Notes under the pieces: model-generated
Databases searched by the model: none
Seen by the model: only the letters and a program-made list of their open reading frames with translations
Told to the model about the DNA's origin: nothing
Made by a program: the position numbers and the translations under genes
IMG/VR virus record: IMGVR_UViG_3300027963_000048
Span: 1 to 64,000 of that record
Origin: a virus
DNA: 64,000 nt
Direction: 5' to 3' (one strand)
Part shown: positions 1 through 8,800 of the stretch, in pieces
How the letters are laid out: every line of letters starts with the position of its first letter
Position numbering within the stretch: the stretch's first letter is position 1

Positions 1-161
1 CAACCACACGGTGTGCCCGACTACTGATCGTTGGTTACGTATGCTAAGAATAGTCTCAATTTGAGTAGACACTGATAATCTCGCAACCGGTAATCTATTA
101 TATGTAAATTTGGCGGAGCGAATATATAATTAATAAGTTAATATTGTACAAGTTAGCCAAT
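1..161. other. Left-edge stretch with no gene seen
   Basis: I see no convincing reading frame or RNA gene here. The DNA becomes AT-rich towards its right end, just before the first small gene, so a promoter is possible, but no clear -35/-10 pair stands out. It may also contain the end of a feature lying to the left of the window. Confidence 0.3.
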
Positions 162-410
162 ATGGATAGAAGCTTTATGCAGCGTCCAATGTTTAATGTC
201 TGCGAACCGTTTTTGGACGTTTACGTCGTACAGTTGAACGTAGAAATGAAGGATATGCTACTAGACGTATTAGACCAATGTGGTGTATTAGAGAAAGAAC
301 TATATGCTTTTAAAAGGTCGTTGCAAAACCCAACTGCCAGTCGTGAACTCCGCACTCAAAAAAAACGCAGAGAATCTAACGAAGAACGTAACGACGATTG
401 GTCTACGTGA
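162..410 (+). CDS. Small hypothetical protein upstream of sigma factor
   Basis: This 82-residue frame starts at the ATG at 162; a TTG at 144 would add six residues. It has a hydrophobic middle and a very basic, polar tail (RTQKKRRESNEERND). I do not recognise the family. It lies just before the RpoD-like sigma gene and would overlap it by about 107 bases if that gene began at its first possible ATG (304). That long overlap is one reason I place the sigma start at 451. No clear ribosome binding site decides the start. It could be a short phage regulator or a non-coding frame. Confidence 0.45.
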   Translation: MDRSFMQRPMFNVCEPFLDVYVVQLNVEMKDMLLDVLDQCGVLEKELYAFKRSLQNPTASRELRTQKKRRESNEERNDDWST

Positions 411-450
411 GCACTTCGAAAGAATAAGCTTGATCCGTGGCGTCCTACGT

Positions 451-1245
451 ATGGATTTGAACTTCTACACCAATCAGTCTCCGATCTCGGACGAAACACT
501 CCTTAATCATCGGTTTTGTGATACTGACTTTAAAATAGACAGAAACGCTACAGAGCATGCTATATTCACAGCGCAAGGCGAAAAGATCGCCTTCCTGAAA
601 TATAACATCTACCGAAAGCAATTGAGAGAAGCATTATTTAGGGAGGACATAGATTTCGTAGAATTATCCACGCTCAAGCACACCTACGACGATCTTAGGC
701 ATATGATAGCTTCCTGCTATGCGAGTCTTGCACATTTCGCCACTACCAAATACGAAAGCCAACGTACCAGGAACGCCACATATGAAGATGAATACGAGAT
801 GTGCTGCTTAACATTGATGCGGTCGATCGATCTTTATAACCCCGCCCTCGGATTTAGATTTTCCACCTACGTAATGAAAGGGATGTTGACGAACCTTTAT
901 AGCAAAGTCCATAGCAATAGATCTAACATCATGAAAGTCTGGAATAAGACCTCTTCCTGGGATTGCGAATATGGTCAAGAGACTAACATTTCAGATTATG
1001 ACTGGCGCAAAATAGATCTCAAAGCAGATTGCAAAGACCTCGTAAATTATGGATTCAAGAATCTAACGCCAAATCAGCAGCATGTTGTAATATACCGCTT
1101 CGGCTTAGGGGTGACGCCTAGGACGTTGGAAGAGATCTCACAGCAATTAGGCGTTACTAGGGAACGAGTTAGGCAAATCGAAAGCAAGGCAATCAGAACG
1201 TTGCAATTGACATGTGAAAAATTCAGGGAGGCGATCCATGATTGA
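451..1245 (+). CDS. RpoD-type RNA polymerase sigma factor
   Basis: Predicted sigma-70 family factor that would direct RNA polymerase to phage promoters. The middle carries a region-2-like segment (about residues 105-150) with the typical 'L..SIDLYNPALGFRFSTYV' pattern for core binding and -10 recognition. The C-terminus (about residues 205-255) is a clear region 4 helix-turn-helix: LTPNQQ..V..RFGLG, then TLEEISQQLGVTRERVRQIE. The start is uncertain: ATG 451 gives 264 residues, while ATG 304 gives 313 but overlaps the upstream small gene heavily. The end overlaps the next gene's start by eight bases, so the two are translationally linked. It is distinct from the gp55-like factor at 12333 and probably serves an earlier gene class. 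Confidence 0.88.
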   Translation: MDLNFYTNQSPISDETLLNHRFCDTDFKIDRNATEHAIFTAQGEKIAFLKYNIYRKQLREALFREDIDFVELSTLKHTYDDLRHMIASCYASLAHFATTKYESQRTRNATYEDEYEMCCLTLMRSIDLYNPALGFRFSTYVMKGMLTNLYSKVHSNRSNIMKVWNKTSSWDCEYGQETNISDYDWRKIDLKADCKDLVNYGFKNLTPNQQHVVIYRFGLGVTPRTLEEISQQLGVTRERVRQIESKAIRTLQLTCEKFREAIHD

Positions 1246-2134
1246 TGAACTGCAGGCGCTACGCCAATCCATACATCACAATTTAGTCACATTGGACGAA
1301 TTAATTCGACGGTTAGAAGCACCCATCAAGCCGACCATTATTGCGCCGGAATCAGCATGGCCTGATCTTCTAGATCCCGAGTGGCCAGCTGCTTGGCCCC
1401 AACATCTTATTTCTGATTGTCATACTCTACAAGAGAAGACTTATCGAGCCATACAGATTGCGTCTAGCTACGATATAGCTCTGCTAAAAGATTGTAGGAT
1501 CTTAGACTTTGGCTGCGGAGATGGTCTAGTAGCAAATGAATTAGTTAAGCGCGGAGCGTCTGCCGTATGTGCCTATGACATTGCACCTGATAAAGCTTGG
1601 GACGGCATCGATAATTCCAAGATCACATTTATCACCGATCTAGAATCAGTGCTAGTTAACGCTCCGTATAACACGATTATCTTGCACGACGTTATCGATC
1701 ATGTGCCGTCAAGCACTTTGGAGCCAGCATTAAAACAAATTTTGGACGTATGCGCTAACGACGTTCGATTAATAATCACAGCTCATCCATTTACTAGTCG
1801 CCATGGTGGCCATGTATACGATGCCAAAAATTTGGCTTACCTACAACTGTTGTATAGTGAAGACGAGCTTGCATCTAAACAAATCAGGTGCCCATACAAC
1901 AACCGCTGGTCTAGGCCGCAAGCAGCTTACGAGAACGTGTTTAAGCGCCTAGGCTTAAACATCATGCGCAAAGAGGTAGATGTAGACCAGTTAGAGCCTT
2001 GGATTGTGAATAGGTTACTACCAATTATTGTTAAGCGAATCTATGATAACCAGATCTCTATGGATCAAGCAGAGAAAATCTTATCAGTATCATGGGTCCA
2101 ATATCTATTGGGCGCTGGAGCTAAAAATGAATAA
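1238..2134 (+). CDS. Class I SAM-dependent methyltransferase
   Basis: The 298-residue protein has a Rossmann-type methyltransferase core. Motif I is ILDFGCGDGLVANEL at about residues 88-102, followed by an acidic strand end (AYDIAPD) and a later 'TIILHDVIDHV' segment where motif IV would sit. The first 60 residues look like a helical leader. The start is the ATG at 1238, seven bases after a perfect GGGAGG ribosome binding site inside the end of the sigma gene. The substrate cannot be told. It resembles free-standing methyltransferases of surface-sugar clusters, which fits the many glycosyltransferases in this genome. The stop overlaps the next start. Confidence 0.75.
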   Translation: MIDELQALRQSIHHNLVTLDELIRRLEAPIKPTIIAPESAWPDLLDPEWPAAWPQHLISDCHTLQEKTYRAIQIASSYDIALLKDCRILDFGCGDGLVANELVKRGASAVCAYDIAPDKAWDGIDNSKITFITDLESVLVNAPYNTIILHDVIDHVPSSTLEPALKQILDVCANDVRLIITAHPFTSRHGGHVYDAKNLAYLQLLYSEDELASKQIRCPYNNRWSRPQAAYENVFKRLGLNIMRKEVDVDQLEPWIVNRLLPIIVKRIYDNQISMDQAEKILSVSWVQYLLGAGAKNE

Positions 2135-2492
2135 TTCTTTCAACGTGCTAATCTTAAAATTATTCGAAGCAAGGCAAATAGCGCACCTTGCACACTTTGC
2201 TACCAAGTCATTTTCTAAACACGAGGCTCTAGATGTCTTTTACACACAATTGCTACCGCTGATTGATGAATTAGTAGAAGTGTACCAAGGCGAATTTGGC
2301 TTGATCGAACTTGCTAGCATCTCACCAGCGCAATTGTCGCAAGAGATGACTCCGTACTTGCGACAATTGGCTAAGCAATTGAAATCAGCCAATCAGAACT
2401 TATCTGGCTCTTATTCTTACTACGCTAATATTATCGATGAAATAACGGCTTTAGTCTACCGGACGGTTTATAAATTAGAAAACCTTGGCTAA
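2127..2492 (+). CDS. Small helical hypothetical protein
   Basis: A 121-residue protein of mostly helical composition, starting at the ATG at 2127 inside the end of the methyltransferase gene and ending in a TAATG junction with the next gene. No family recognised. The tight overlaps on both sides suggest one operon with the sigma factor and methyltransferase. Confidence 0.6.
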   Translation: MNNSFNVLILKLFEARQIAHLAHFATKSFSKHEALDVFYTQLLPLIDELVEVYQGEFGLIELASISPAQLSQEMTPYLRQLAKQLKSANQNLSGSYSYYANIIDEITALVYRTVYKLENLG

Positions 2493-2779
2493 TGTTACAG
2501 CTAACCAACTCGATTTACAGCTTAGCGATAAAGAAGCGCCTAGACGCATTGTATACCAGTGATGTTACCACTCAGGCCGCATTTGACTTTATTAAAAGAC
2601 ATATTCCAGATGGCTTTGCAATATTTCCACTATCTTGCGAGGACTTTGTAATATACGATAGTGGAAATGGCAAGGCGTCAAGCGTATTAATCACGGCATC
2701 TGATCTTGATAGGCCAGATTTCGATAGTTGGATAATAGCTTATATGCTTGATGCTGCCTCCTCGTCATCATCTAGATAG
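2492..2779 (+). CDS. Small hypothetical protein with Ser-rich tail
   Basis: A 95-residue protein; its ATG overlaps the stop of the upstream gene (TAATG). The body (residues 1-85) looks like a folded domain of mixed strands and helices. The last residues (AASSSSSR) run into the low-complexity DNA that encodes the acidic tract of the convergent minus-strand gene. The two genes overlap tail to tail by 40 bases. Family unknown. Confidence 0.55.
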   Translation: MLQLTNSIYSLAIKKRLDALYTSDVTTQAAFDFIKRHIPDGFAIFPLSCEDFVIYDSGNGKASSVLITASDLDRPDFDSWIIAYMLDAASSSSSR

Positions 2780-3099
2780 TCAAAATACTCGTTCTCATCA
2801 TCTTCGTCGTCGTCATCATCATCTTCGTCATCATCTTCGTCGTCATCATCTTCGTCGTCATCATCATCTTCGTCATCATCTTCGTCGTCATCGTCATAAT
2901 CTTCGTCATCGTCCTCATCTTCATCTTCATCATCTTCTTCTTCATCGTCGTAGTCGTCCTCATCATCAAGATCGTCGCTGTCACCGAATCCATCTAGATC
3001 GTCGTCATCGATGTCAATATTACAAACAGCGATGTCTGACCATTTGGTGCAGCACGGGTCAATTATAGAGTAGCTAATTTGGAACGCATCATAAACCAT
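2740..3099 (-). CDS. Poly-Asp/Glu acidic protein
   Basis: A 119-residue protein starting at the ATG at 3099, six bases after an AAGTGGAG ribosome binding site. The first 40 residues are a normal-looking segment with two adjacent cysteines. From there almost to the end the chain is nearly pure aspartate and glutamate, with a few Tyr, Asn and Ser. Such tails can mimic DNA, bind basic proteins or act as acidic core or chaperone segments. The underlying DNA is a degenerate GAC/GAT/GAA triplet repeat, likely prone to length change. The last 40 bases overlap the convergent plus-strand gene. The function is unknown; a DNA-mimic or histone-like-protein binder is my inference only. Confidence 0.7.
   Translation of the reverse strand: MVYDAFQISYSIIDPCCTKWSDIAVCNIDIDDDDLDGFGDSDDLDDEDDYDDEEEDDEDEDEDDDEDYDDDDEDDDEDDDDDEDDDDEDDDEDDDDDDEDDENEYFDYLDDDEEAASSI
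2757..2960. repeat. Low-complexity GAN-triplet tract encoding Asp/Glu run
   Basis: About 200 bases made almost only of TCA, TCG and TCT-type triplets on the plus strand (GAT, GAC and GAA on the minus strand). Short units such as tcatcttcgtcg recur many times. It encodes the acidic tail of the minus-strand gene. The His/Arg-rich plus-strand frame over it is a by-product. Confidence 0.8.
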
Positions 3100-3123
3100 A
3101 TTAGTCTCCACTTAGGGGTCACT

Positions 3124-3354
3124 ATGTTATCTTTACTGCTAGTCGAAGATACTGGAGAGAAGCTAGGTAAAATTAATCTCTATAAAACAGAGCCTTTCGA
3201 TTTTACCTCTACGCAAATCCAAAATATTAGAGCCGCATCCGCAAGGCTTTTTGCGCAATCAAATGGCGTGTACGAATGGATTTTAACTGACCAGCCCGGT
3301 ACGGTAAATCCAAGTGTAACCACTACCACCACGACAGTTAAGCCTAAGCTTTAG
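3124..3354 (+). CDS. Small protein with threonine-rich C-terminus
   Basis: A 76-residue protein starting at ATG 3124 after a TAGGGG ribosome binding site. It has a compact N-terminal part (LSLLLVEDTGEKLGKINLYK...) and ends in a Thr-rich tail (SVTTTTTTVKPKL). A similar Thr-rich stretch occurs in the gene at 40771-41187. Such tails are usually flexible linkers and could carry O-linked sugar, though nothing here proves that. Convergent with thyX; the two stops overlap by four bases. Family unknown. Confidence 0.55.
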   Translation: MLSLLLVEDTGEKLGKINLYKTEPFDFTSTQIQNIRAASARLFAQSNGVYEWILTDQPGTVNPSVTTTTTTVKPKL

Positions 3355-4127
3355 ACTTTGCGGTATTGAGTGAGGACTTCGAATTTTCCAATCTCGTATT
3401 CGACCAGCTCGTAGTCGCCGAAAATATTCGGAGCCTCTTCCTTCATTACTAATAAGATAGCAATAGCTAAAGTCCGTATCTCATCATCAGCATGACGAGT
3501 TCCACGTAGCTCTATGAAATGCCTTAAAGCTCGCGCATTAGCAGTAACAAAAATCTTCGTCTCAGTAGCATTTGGCAATACACTGCGTGCAGCCTGCCTT
3601 GCTTGCTTCCTCCTTGATGTCCTATCGGTTACGTGCGCAAGTTTAGCATTTAACTTTTCAGCTAATTCGCAATAACCATCATGAGCAGCTTGCACAGTTT
3701 TTAACCAAATCTCGTGTAGCTCTGGGTCCGCTGCTATAATCTCCGGCTCCACGTATTCAGCTACCGATTCGTCAACGTACCTCTGGCTTAATTGGCTGTA
3801 TCCGAATCCAGCTCGGTGACGTACCAGTTCATGGGTAAGGCTTCTGCTTATGTCTGTGATTACAAGATTCCACATGCCGTGCTCAAGCACGCTACCGTGG
3901 CCCACCTCTAATATGTGACTAAGATATGCTTTGTTGCCACCTGGCCTAGGTTTTGCGAAGCTCATATAGCAGATGCGTCCGGCCATCTCGGTTAGCAATT
4001 CTGCGGGCTCATTGGTATCAGACTCCCACTGTACTTCATGATCGTCTAGGAATTGCTTGATCTCATCCTGGTCGCACATTTGTCGACCAACCACATACAC
4101 AGAAGGTTGGCTAGCCACCTTAATCAT
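3351..4127 (-). CDS. thyX: Flavin-dependent thymidylate synthase ThyX
   Basis: ThyX methylates dUMP to dTMP using methylenetetrahydrofolate, FAD and NADPH, and so feeds phage DNA synthesis. The ThyX signature RHR-x8-S is present at residues 103-114 (RHRAGFGYSQLS), followed by QRYVDE. A C-terminal FIELRGTRHADDEIRTLA segment matches the conserved flavin and dUMP-binding end. The length of 258 residues is normal for the family. The start ATG at 4127 follows a run of G (GGGGGGAT) that serves as ribosome binding site. It is transcribed away from the neighbouring glycosyltransferase. It fits functionally with the ribonucleotide reductase nearby. Confidence 0.95.
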   Translation of the reverse strand: MIKVASQPSVYVVGRQMCDQDEIKQFLDDHEVQWESDTNEPAELLTEMAGRICYMSFAKPRPGGNKAYLSHILEVGHGSVLEHGMWNLVITDISRSLTHELVRHRAGFGYSQLSQRYVDESVAEYVEPEIIAADPELHEIWLKTVQAAHDGYCELAEKLNAKLAHVTDRTSRRKQARQAARSVLPNATETKIFVTANARALRHFIELRGTRHADDEIRTLAIAILLVMKEEAPNIFGDYELVEYEIGKFEVLTQYRKV

Positions 4128-4186
4128 CGTATCCCCCCAATTCTGTAGATAACTGAACCATTTAAATTAAATACAGTCAGAAACAA

Positions 4187-4942
4187 ATGTCAGATAAGCA
4201 GTTATTTTTCACAGCTTCAACTGGCACGAAATTAAGATTTCCAAATTATTGGCGAATGTTTCTAAAGAGCCTCAAAGTAGCCCTTGATAACACGTCCTTC
4301 AAAGTACATCTTGTATTCGATGGAAACACGCTGCTAGACGATATCCCGAAAGATGTGAACGTCATCCGATACCAACACAGGATGCTACATCGATTCGAAC
4401 GCAGTCCGAGAAATAACCATTTAAAATGGCTCGACACCTGTCGTAGCACCTACCTTAAAACTGAAATTCCGTTTATAGCTCATAACCTTGGGTTTAGCAA
4501 TAATGTGCTGTACGCCGACATCGATTGCTTTTTGTTACAAGACTTTGTTATAGGATATACAGGAAAACCGTTTTGGGCTGGGTCGGCCAAAAACACCGAC
4601 AAGACACATTTCTGTCCAGGGTTAATGATATATCATGTGGGCAAGATGCTAGAGTTTGACATTGAAATCTTAGACCATATAGACAAGCACCTTGAAGGCA
4701 ATAATTCGTTTGACTTCGATGATCTGAATGCGATATTTCCGTTAGGATCGTACGGATTGTTGCCGCTAGAATATAACTGGAAGCCCGTGTGGGGAATCGA
4801 TGCTAATATTAAAGTGTTGCATTTCGCAGGCGCTAAGCCTAATTCGATCGAAGATAAGACAAGATTGCCGTTTGTTAGGCACTTGATAGACCCTAACCCA
4901 ACCGCATTCAATTACTATAGCGATTGGTTCGAAACACTTTAA
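4187..4942 (+). CDS. Glycosyltransferase, GT8-like
   Basis: A 251-residue protein with a GT-A-type layout. The N-terminus (FFTASTGTKLRF) starts the nucleotide-sugar fold. A DxD-like metal site lies in NNVLYADIDCFLL at about residues 105-117. The C-terminal part (LEYNWKPVWG, then LHFAGAKP) resembles the N-W and HF-x-G-x-KP motifs of family 8 enzymes. Acceptor and sugar are unknown. It is one of about ten glycosyltransferases scattered through this window, so a role in virion or host-surface glycosylation is likely. It diverges from thyX. Confidence 0.7.
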   Translation: MSDKQLFFTASTGTKLRFPNYWRMFLKSLKVALDNTSFKVHLVFDGNTLLDDIPKDVNVIRYQHRMLHRFERSPRNNHLKWLDTCRSTYLKTEIPFIAHNLGFSNNVLYADIDCFLLQDFVIGYTGKPFWAGSAKNTDKTHFCPGLMIYHVGKMLEFDIEILDHIDKHLEGNNSFDFDDLNAIFPLGSYGLLPLEYNWKPVWGIDANIKVLHFAGAKPNSIEDKTRLPFVRHLIDPNPTAFNYYSDWFETL

Positions 4943-4952
4943 AACTGCGACG

Positions 4953-5276
4953 TTATACTGGCAGTGCGCTTACTGGTCCTGTGGGTGCTGACCGTGCTTC
5001 TGGTGGTGCTTGTTCTGCTGGTGGTAATGGCACTGGTTTTGAGTAGAATTGTGATAATATCTCATACTTGAAGTCGTCAGCTACTTTGCTCAATAATACA
5101 GAGCAATCGAATGCCTGGCCTCGGAAAAAGATATTAGGTCTTGGGCTAGCGAAGTTTTTAGAAATTAGGACGGTTAGATCGAAACCGTATTTTTCTAGAA
5201 GCGGACCTGCTTCTTTGAGGAATTCCTGGAATTTCTCATTCTGTTTTTGGATTTCAATTTCGGGGCTTTCTGCCAT
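4953..5276 (-). CDS. Hypothetical protein with proline-rich tail
   Basis: A 107-residue protein with a helical, charged N-terminal two thirds and a Pro/Ala-rich tail (PVPLPPAEQAPPEARSAPTGP). The ATG at 5276 follows a good ribosome binding site (CGGAGAAG). It shares the four bases CATG with the start of the divergent gene at 5275. No family recognised. Confidence 0.6.
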   Translation of the reverse strand: MAESPEIEIQKQNEKFQEFLKEAGPLLEKYGFDLTVLISKNFASPRPNIFFRGQAFDCSVLLSKVADDFKYEILSQFYSKPVPLPPAEQAPPEARSAPTGPVSALPV

Positions 5277-5874
5277 GAGAACTTCTCCGTTATCTGAAAG
5301 TCAAGAGATCCACGAATTATTTACATTGATGCAGGCTGTTTATGCATCTGAAAGAATAATCATCAGACAGCAACCTGACACACCTTTCGAAAAATCATAT
5401 GCATATCGGTACGTTAAGTCTCTTAATGATAGACTTAAATCTTGGGAATTTAATAAAGCGCAAACCGAATACTTCATTAAATTCGTAATAAGGTATGTGA
5501 AAAACAAAAAAATCGGCATTAAGGGTTTCAGTGTGTTCCATCAGAAGAATCTCCTAGAATCATGTCTTAAACAAGTGTTGACTGATTTAGAATCATTTAA
5601 GCGGTTTAGGAAGAATTATGCTTTACTGATGAAATGGCTTCGGGAGCAAGCTAGAGATACTGACTTAAAAACTATATTACTTAAGCGCGTTAATGGTCTT
5701 TCAAATCTGCTCTTGTGGTACAAATCGAGTAGAATAACTGACGATATGCTAGCCGTATCGAAAGAGTTAATGGAATCACTTGATGGTTTGCCGCCAGCTG
5801 AACGTCAGTTACTGCCAAGCAATGTTCAGTTATTTCTTCTTCGTGGTAGATTAAAAGAACTCTCAAACGTATAG
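5275..5874 (+). CDS. Hypothetical helical, basic protein
   Basis: A 199-residue lysine- and arginine-rich, mainly helical protein. The likely start is ATG 5275, directly back to back with the minus-strand gene (their start codons overlap in CATG). The upstream ribosome binding site is weak (CGGGGC). The same frame stays open further upstream, but that part lies antisense to the other gene. It ends eight bases before the ribonucleotide reductase start, within its TAGGAG ribosome binding site, so the two are probably co-transcribed. Function unknown. Confidence 0.6.
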   Translation: MRTSPLSESQEIHELFTLMQAVYASERIIIRQQPDTPFEKSYAYRYVKSLNDRLKSWEFNKAQTEYFIKFVIRYVKNKKIGIKGFSVFHQKNLLESCLKQVLTDLESFKRFRKNYALLMKWLREQARDTDLKTILLKRVNGLSNLLLWYKSSRITDDMLAVSKELMESLDGLPPAERQLLPSNVQLFLLRGRLKELSNV

Positions 5875-5882
5875 GAGTGGCT

Positions 5883-8800
5883 ATGTTAGGTGTGTCAAAA
5901 GCGATCAACCCACGCGATTATTTTAGCCTTGATGTAAAATTCCTTAAGCAATACGAGGCTAAAAAGCCTAACTTCGGATTCAATGGATTGGGTGAACTTG
6001 TATTTTTCAGGACTTATTCTCGCCTTAAACCAGATGGGTCGAAAGAATCATTCTTTGATTGCATCAAGCGTGTTGTAGAAGGATGCTACGAAATACAACG
6101 GCGCCATTGCGTTTCTTTGCACATCCCATGGAACTTTAAAAAAGCGCAAGAAAGCGCCCAAGAGATGTTTCAGAGGATGTGGGACTTCAAATTCTTACCT
6201 CCTGGCCGCGGACTTTGGATGATGGGCACGGACTTCATGTGGTCTAGACTTGGCGCCGCATTGAATAATTGCTTCGATGGCAAGACAGAGATCATTACTA
6301 GAGATGGTGTTAAACAAATCGGATTGCTGGTAGGCACCGAACAGGAGTTGTTGACTACTGGTGGTAAATGGGTGAAAGCACCAATTAAATCATTTGGTGT
6401 ACAGGAATTATATAAACTGACGCTAGAGCGGGCTGGCGTCCAGAAGATTATCTATACTACTGCGGGCCATCGTTGGTTCGCTAAAGATTTACGTAAAACG
6501 CAAACTGTCGCTATTGAAGATACGTCTGGTGTAATTGTTAAAAAGCGACAGCATATTGGCTATAAAGAAGTAACAACAGTCAACCTGACTGAGCATCATA
6601 TGATGCAATCTGTGTATGGCAGTGGTGTCAATGGCAACGTCAGACCTAGTGCTTTTGGTGTTGCGCATGGCATTGCCTATGGTGATGGCACAACTGGTCA
6701 AGATTCTGAATCGTGTGGCACTTATCTCTATCTGTGTGAGCATAAAAATGAGGAATTATTAGAATATTTCCCCAATTGCCCTACTTCGTTCGATAAGGAA
6801 AAGGGCGTTGAAGGGGCAGTTAGAGTAGCTGACTTGCCTAGATTTTTCAGGCGGAAACCGTCTCTACGTGAATCTAAGAGCTATTTATATGGATGGTTGG
6901 CTGGATATTTTGCAGCTGACGGCACCATCAACACTAAGGGCAATCAGATATACATAGCTAGTAGCGAATACGATAACATGTTATTAGTGCGTGATGTTTG
7001 TGCTGTTCTTGGCATAGGCACAAATTCAATAGTCCAGACTACGCAAACAGTTACCCATGATGGCATCAAGAAAAAATTCATAGGATATAAAATTGGTATT
7101 ATGCCGATCCATCTTAATGAAGACTTCTTTTTGCTTTCTGAGCATAAGAAGCGGTTTTTAGATCATCGTAGCCATCGCGATAGGCCATTATACAAGTGGC
7201 ATGTTAAGTCTGTTGAACAGACTGGTGAATTTGCCGAAGTTTATTGTCCGCAAGTCCCAGATACACAGGCTTTTGCACTTGCAGATAACATATTAACTGG
7301 CAATTGTGCATTTATCAGCACTGATGATACCATAGAAGCCGATCCAGCAGAGCCATTCTGTTTTTTGATGGATATGGCGATGCTAGGTGTTGGAGTGGGT
7401 TTCGATACTAAAGGTAAAGACAGGATCGCTATAAAGAATCCATCTGCTAAAACCGTGGGATATCAAATAGAAGACTCACGTGAAGGTTGGGTAGAGTCAT
7501 TAAGGATGCTATTGCATTCTTACACGCTTAAGTATAAAGATGGTAAAGTAAAATTCGATTATTCGCTGATTAGACCAAAAGGTAGCCCAATCAATGGATT
7601 CGGTGGCACTGCAGCTGGTTCTGGGATCTTGGTGGAGCTGCACAACGCAGTTATCGCATTATTAGATAGCCGAGTCGGTAAAAAACTATCTAGCGTCGAT
7701 ATTACCGACATCATGAACATCATTGGTAAATGTGTTGTTGCTGGCAATGTTAGGCGTTGTTTGCCTAAAGGCACATTGGTCCACTTAAAAAGAGGTTTAA
7801 CACCAATCGAACAGGTGAGGGTTGGCGATTTAGTGTTAACAGCTGATGGATATTATCCAGTCATTGAGAATGTTAAACAGGGCGTTCAGCGGGTTGTTAC
7901 TATTAAAAATCAGATGGGTAAGTTCAGATGTACTGATCGACACCGCATTGCTATTATGTCTGGTGTTGGAAAATATGAGTGGAAGCGCGCCAAAGAACTA
8001 GTTAAAGATGATAGGATGGTGTTTGTAGATGCGATAATTCCAGGCGTCACAACTGCACTGCCTAGCGACACCGATGCGTCAACACGCGGTAACCAAATGA
8101 TCGTGCCTAATCTAACAACCGATGTGGCGTGGTTTATTGGCGCTATCCATGGTGATGGTTATGTGTATGATGGACGAGCATACAAAGGTCGTAAACACCA
8201 CGGTTCGTCTGTCTCCATCTCTGTGAATAGAGATGAATACCATGATGGGATGATCGAAAAAATAAGTACTGGCTTCGCAATGTTTGGATTTACTGCTAGA
8301 GAGCAGTCAAGCCATGATAATAGCCACAAATTACGAGTGACGTCACGAAAATTAGCGTCGTATTTTCACAAAAATTTAAAGACTGCTAAGACACCTCTAG
8401 ACGTGCCAGAATTCATTTTGTGTGGTATGCCAGAGATCAGAGCTGCATATTTGGCTGGACTGCTAGATACGGATGGATCTACCAAAAATAGACCTACTGT
8501 ATTACTGGCCAGCGTTTATGCCAAATTCATTAAGCAAGTGCAAGCGGTGTATTCAAGCCTTGGAATACCTACAAAGTGTGTGCTTAGAGCTGAAGAAGAT
8601 GGCACTAACCAAGCTAAATGGGAATTACATTTGGTTGGTGAAATGGCGATTTCAAAGTTCAATGAACTTGTTCAACAATATGCTGTTAAGCAATTGCGTG
8701 TAATGACTGGATATAGTGGCCATGACTATGGATTTCCTTCAGCATGGGTTGACAAGAGCACCATCGATTATGGTCGTTCATGGAGTCCGCAGCAAGCACA

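Noticed and set aside
2748-3068. Plus-strand His/Arg/Leu-rich frame opposite the acidic gene
   Set aside because: Its composition is the forced complement of GAN triplets; it has no ribosome binding site and looks like no real protein.
5068-5274. Long N-terminal extension of the plus-strand gene at 5275
   Set aside because: The extension runs antisense to a gene with a good ribosome binding site and has no start signal of its own.
8473-8703. Small extra frame inside the second intein
   Set aside because: Out of frame with the reductase precursor and without start signals; a shadow.
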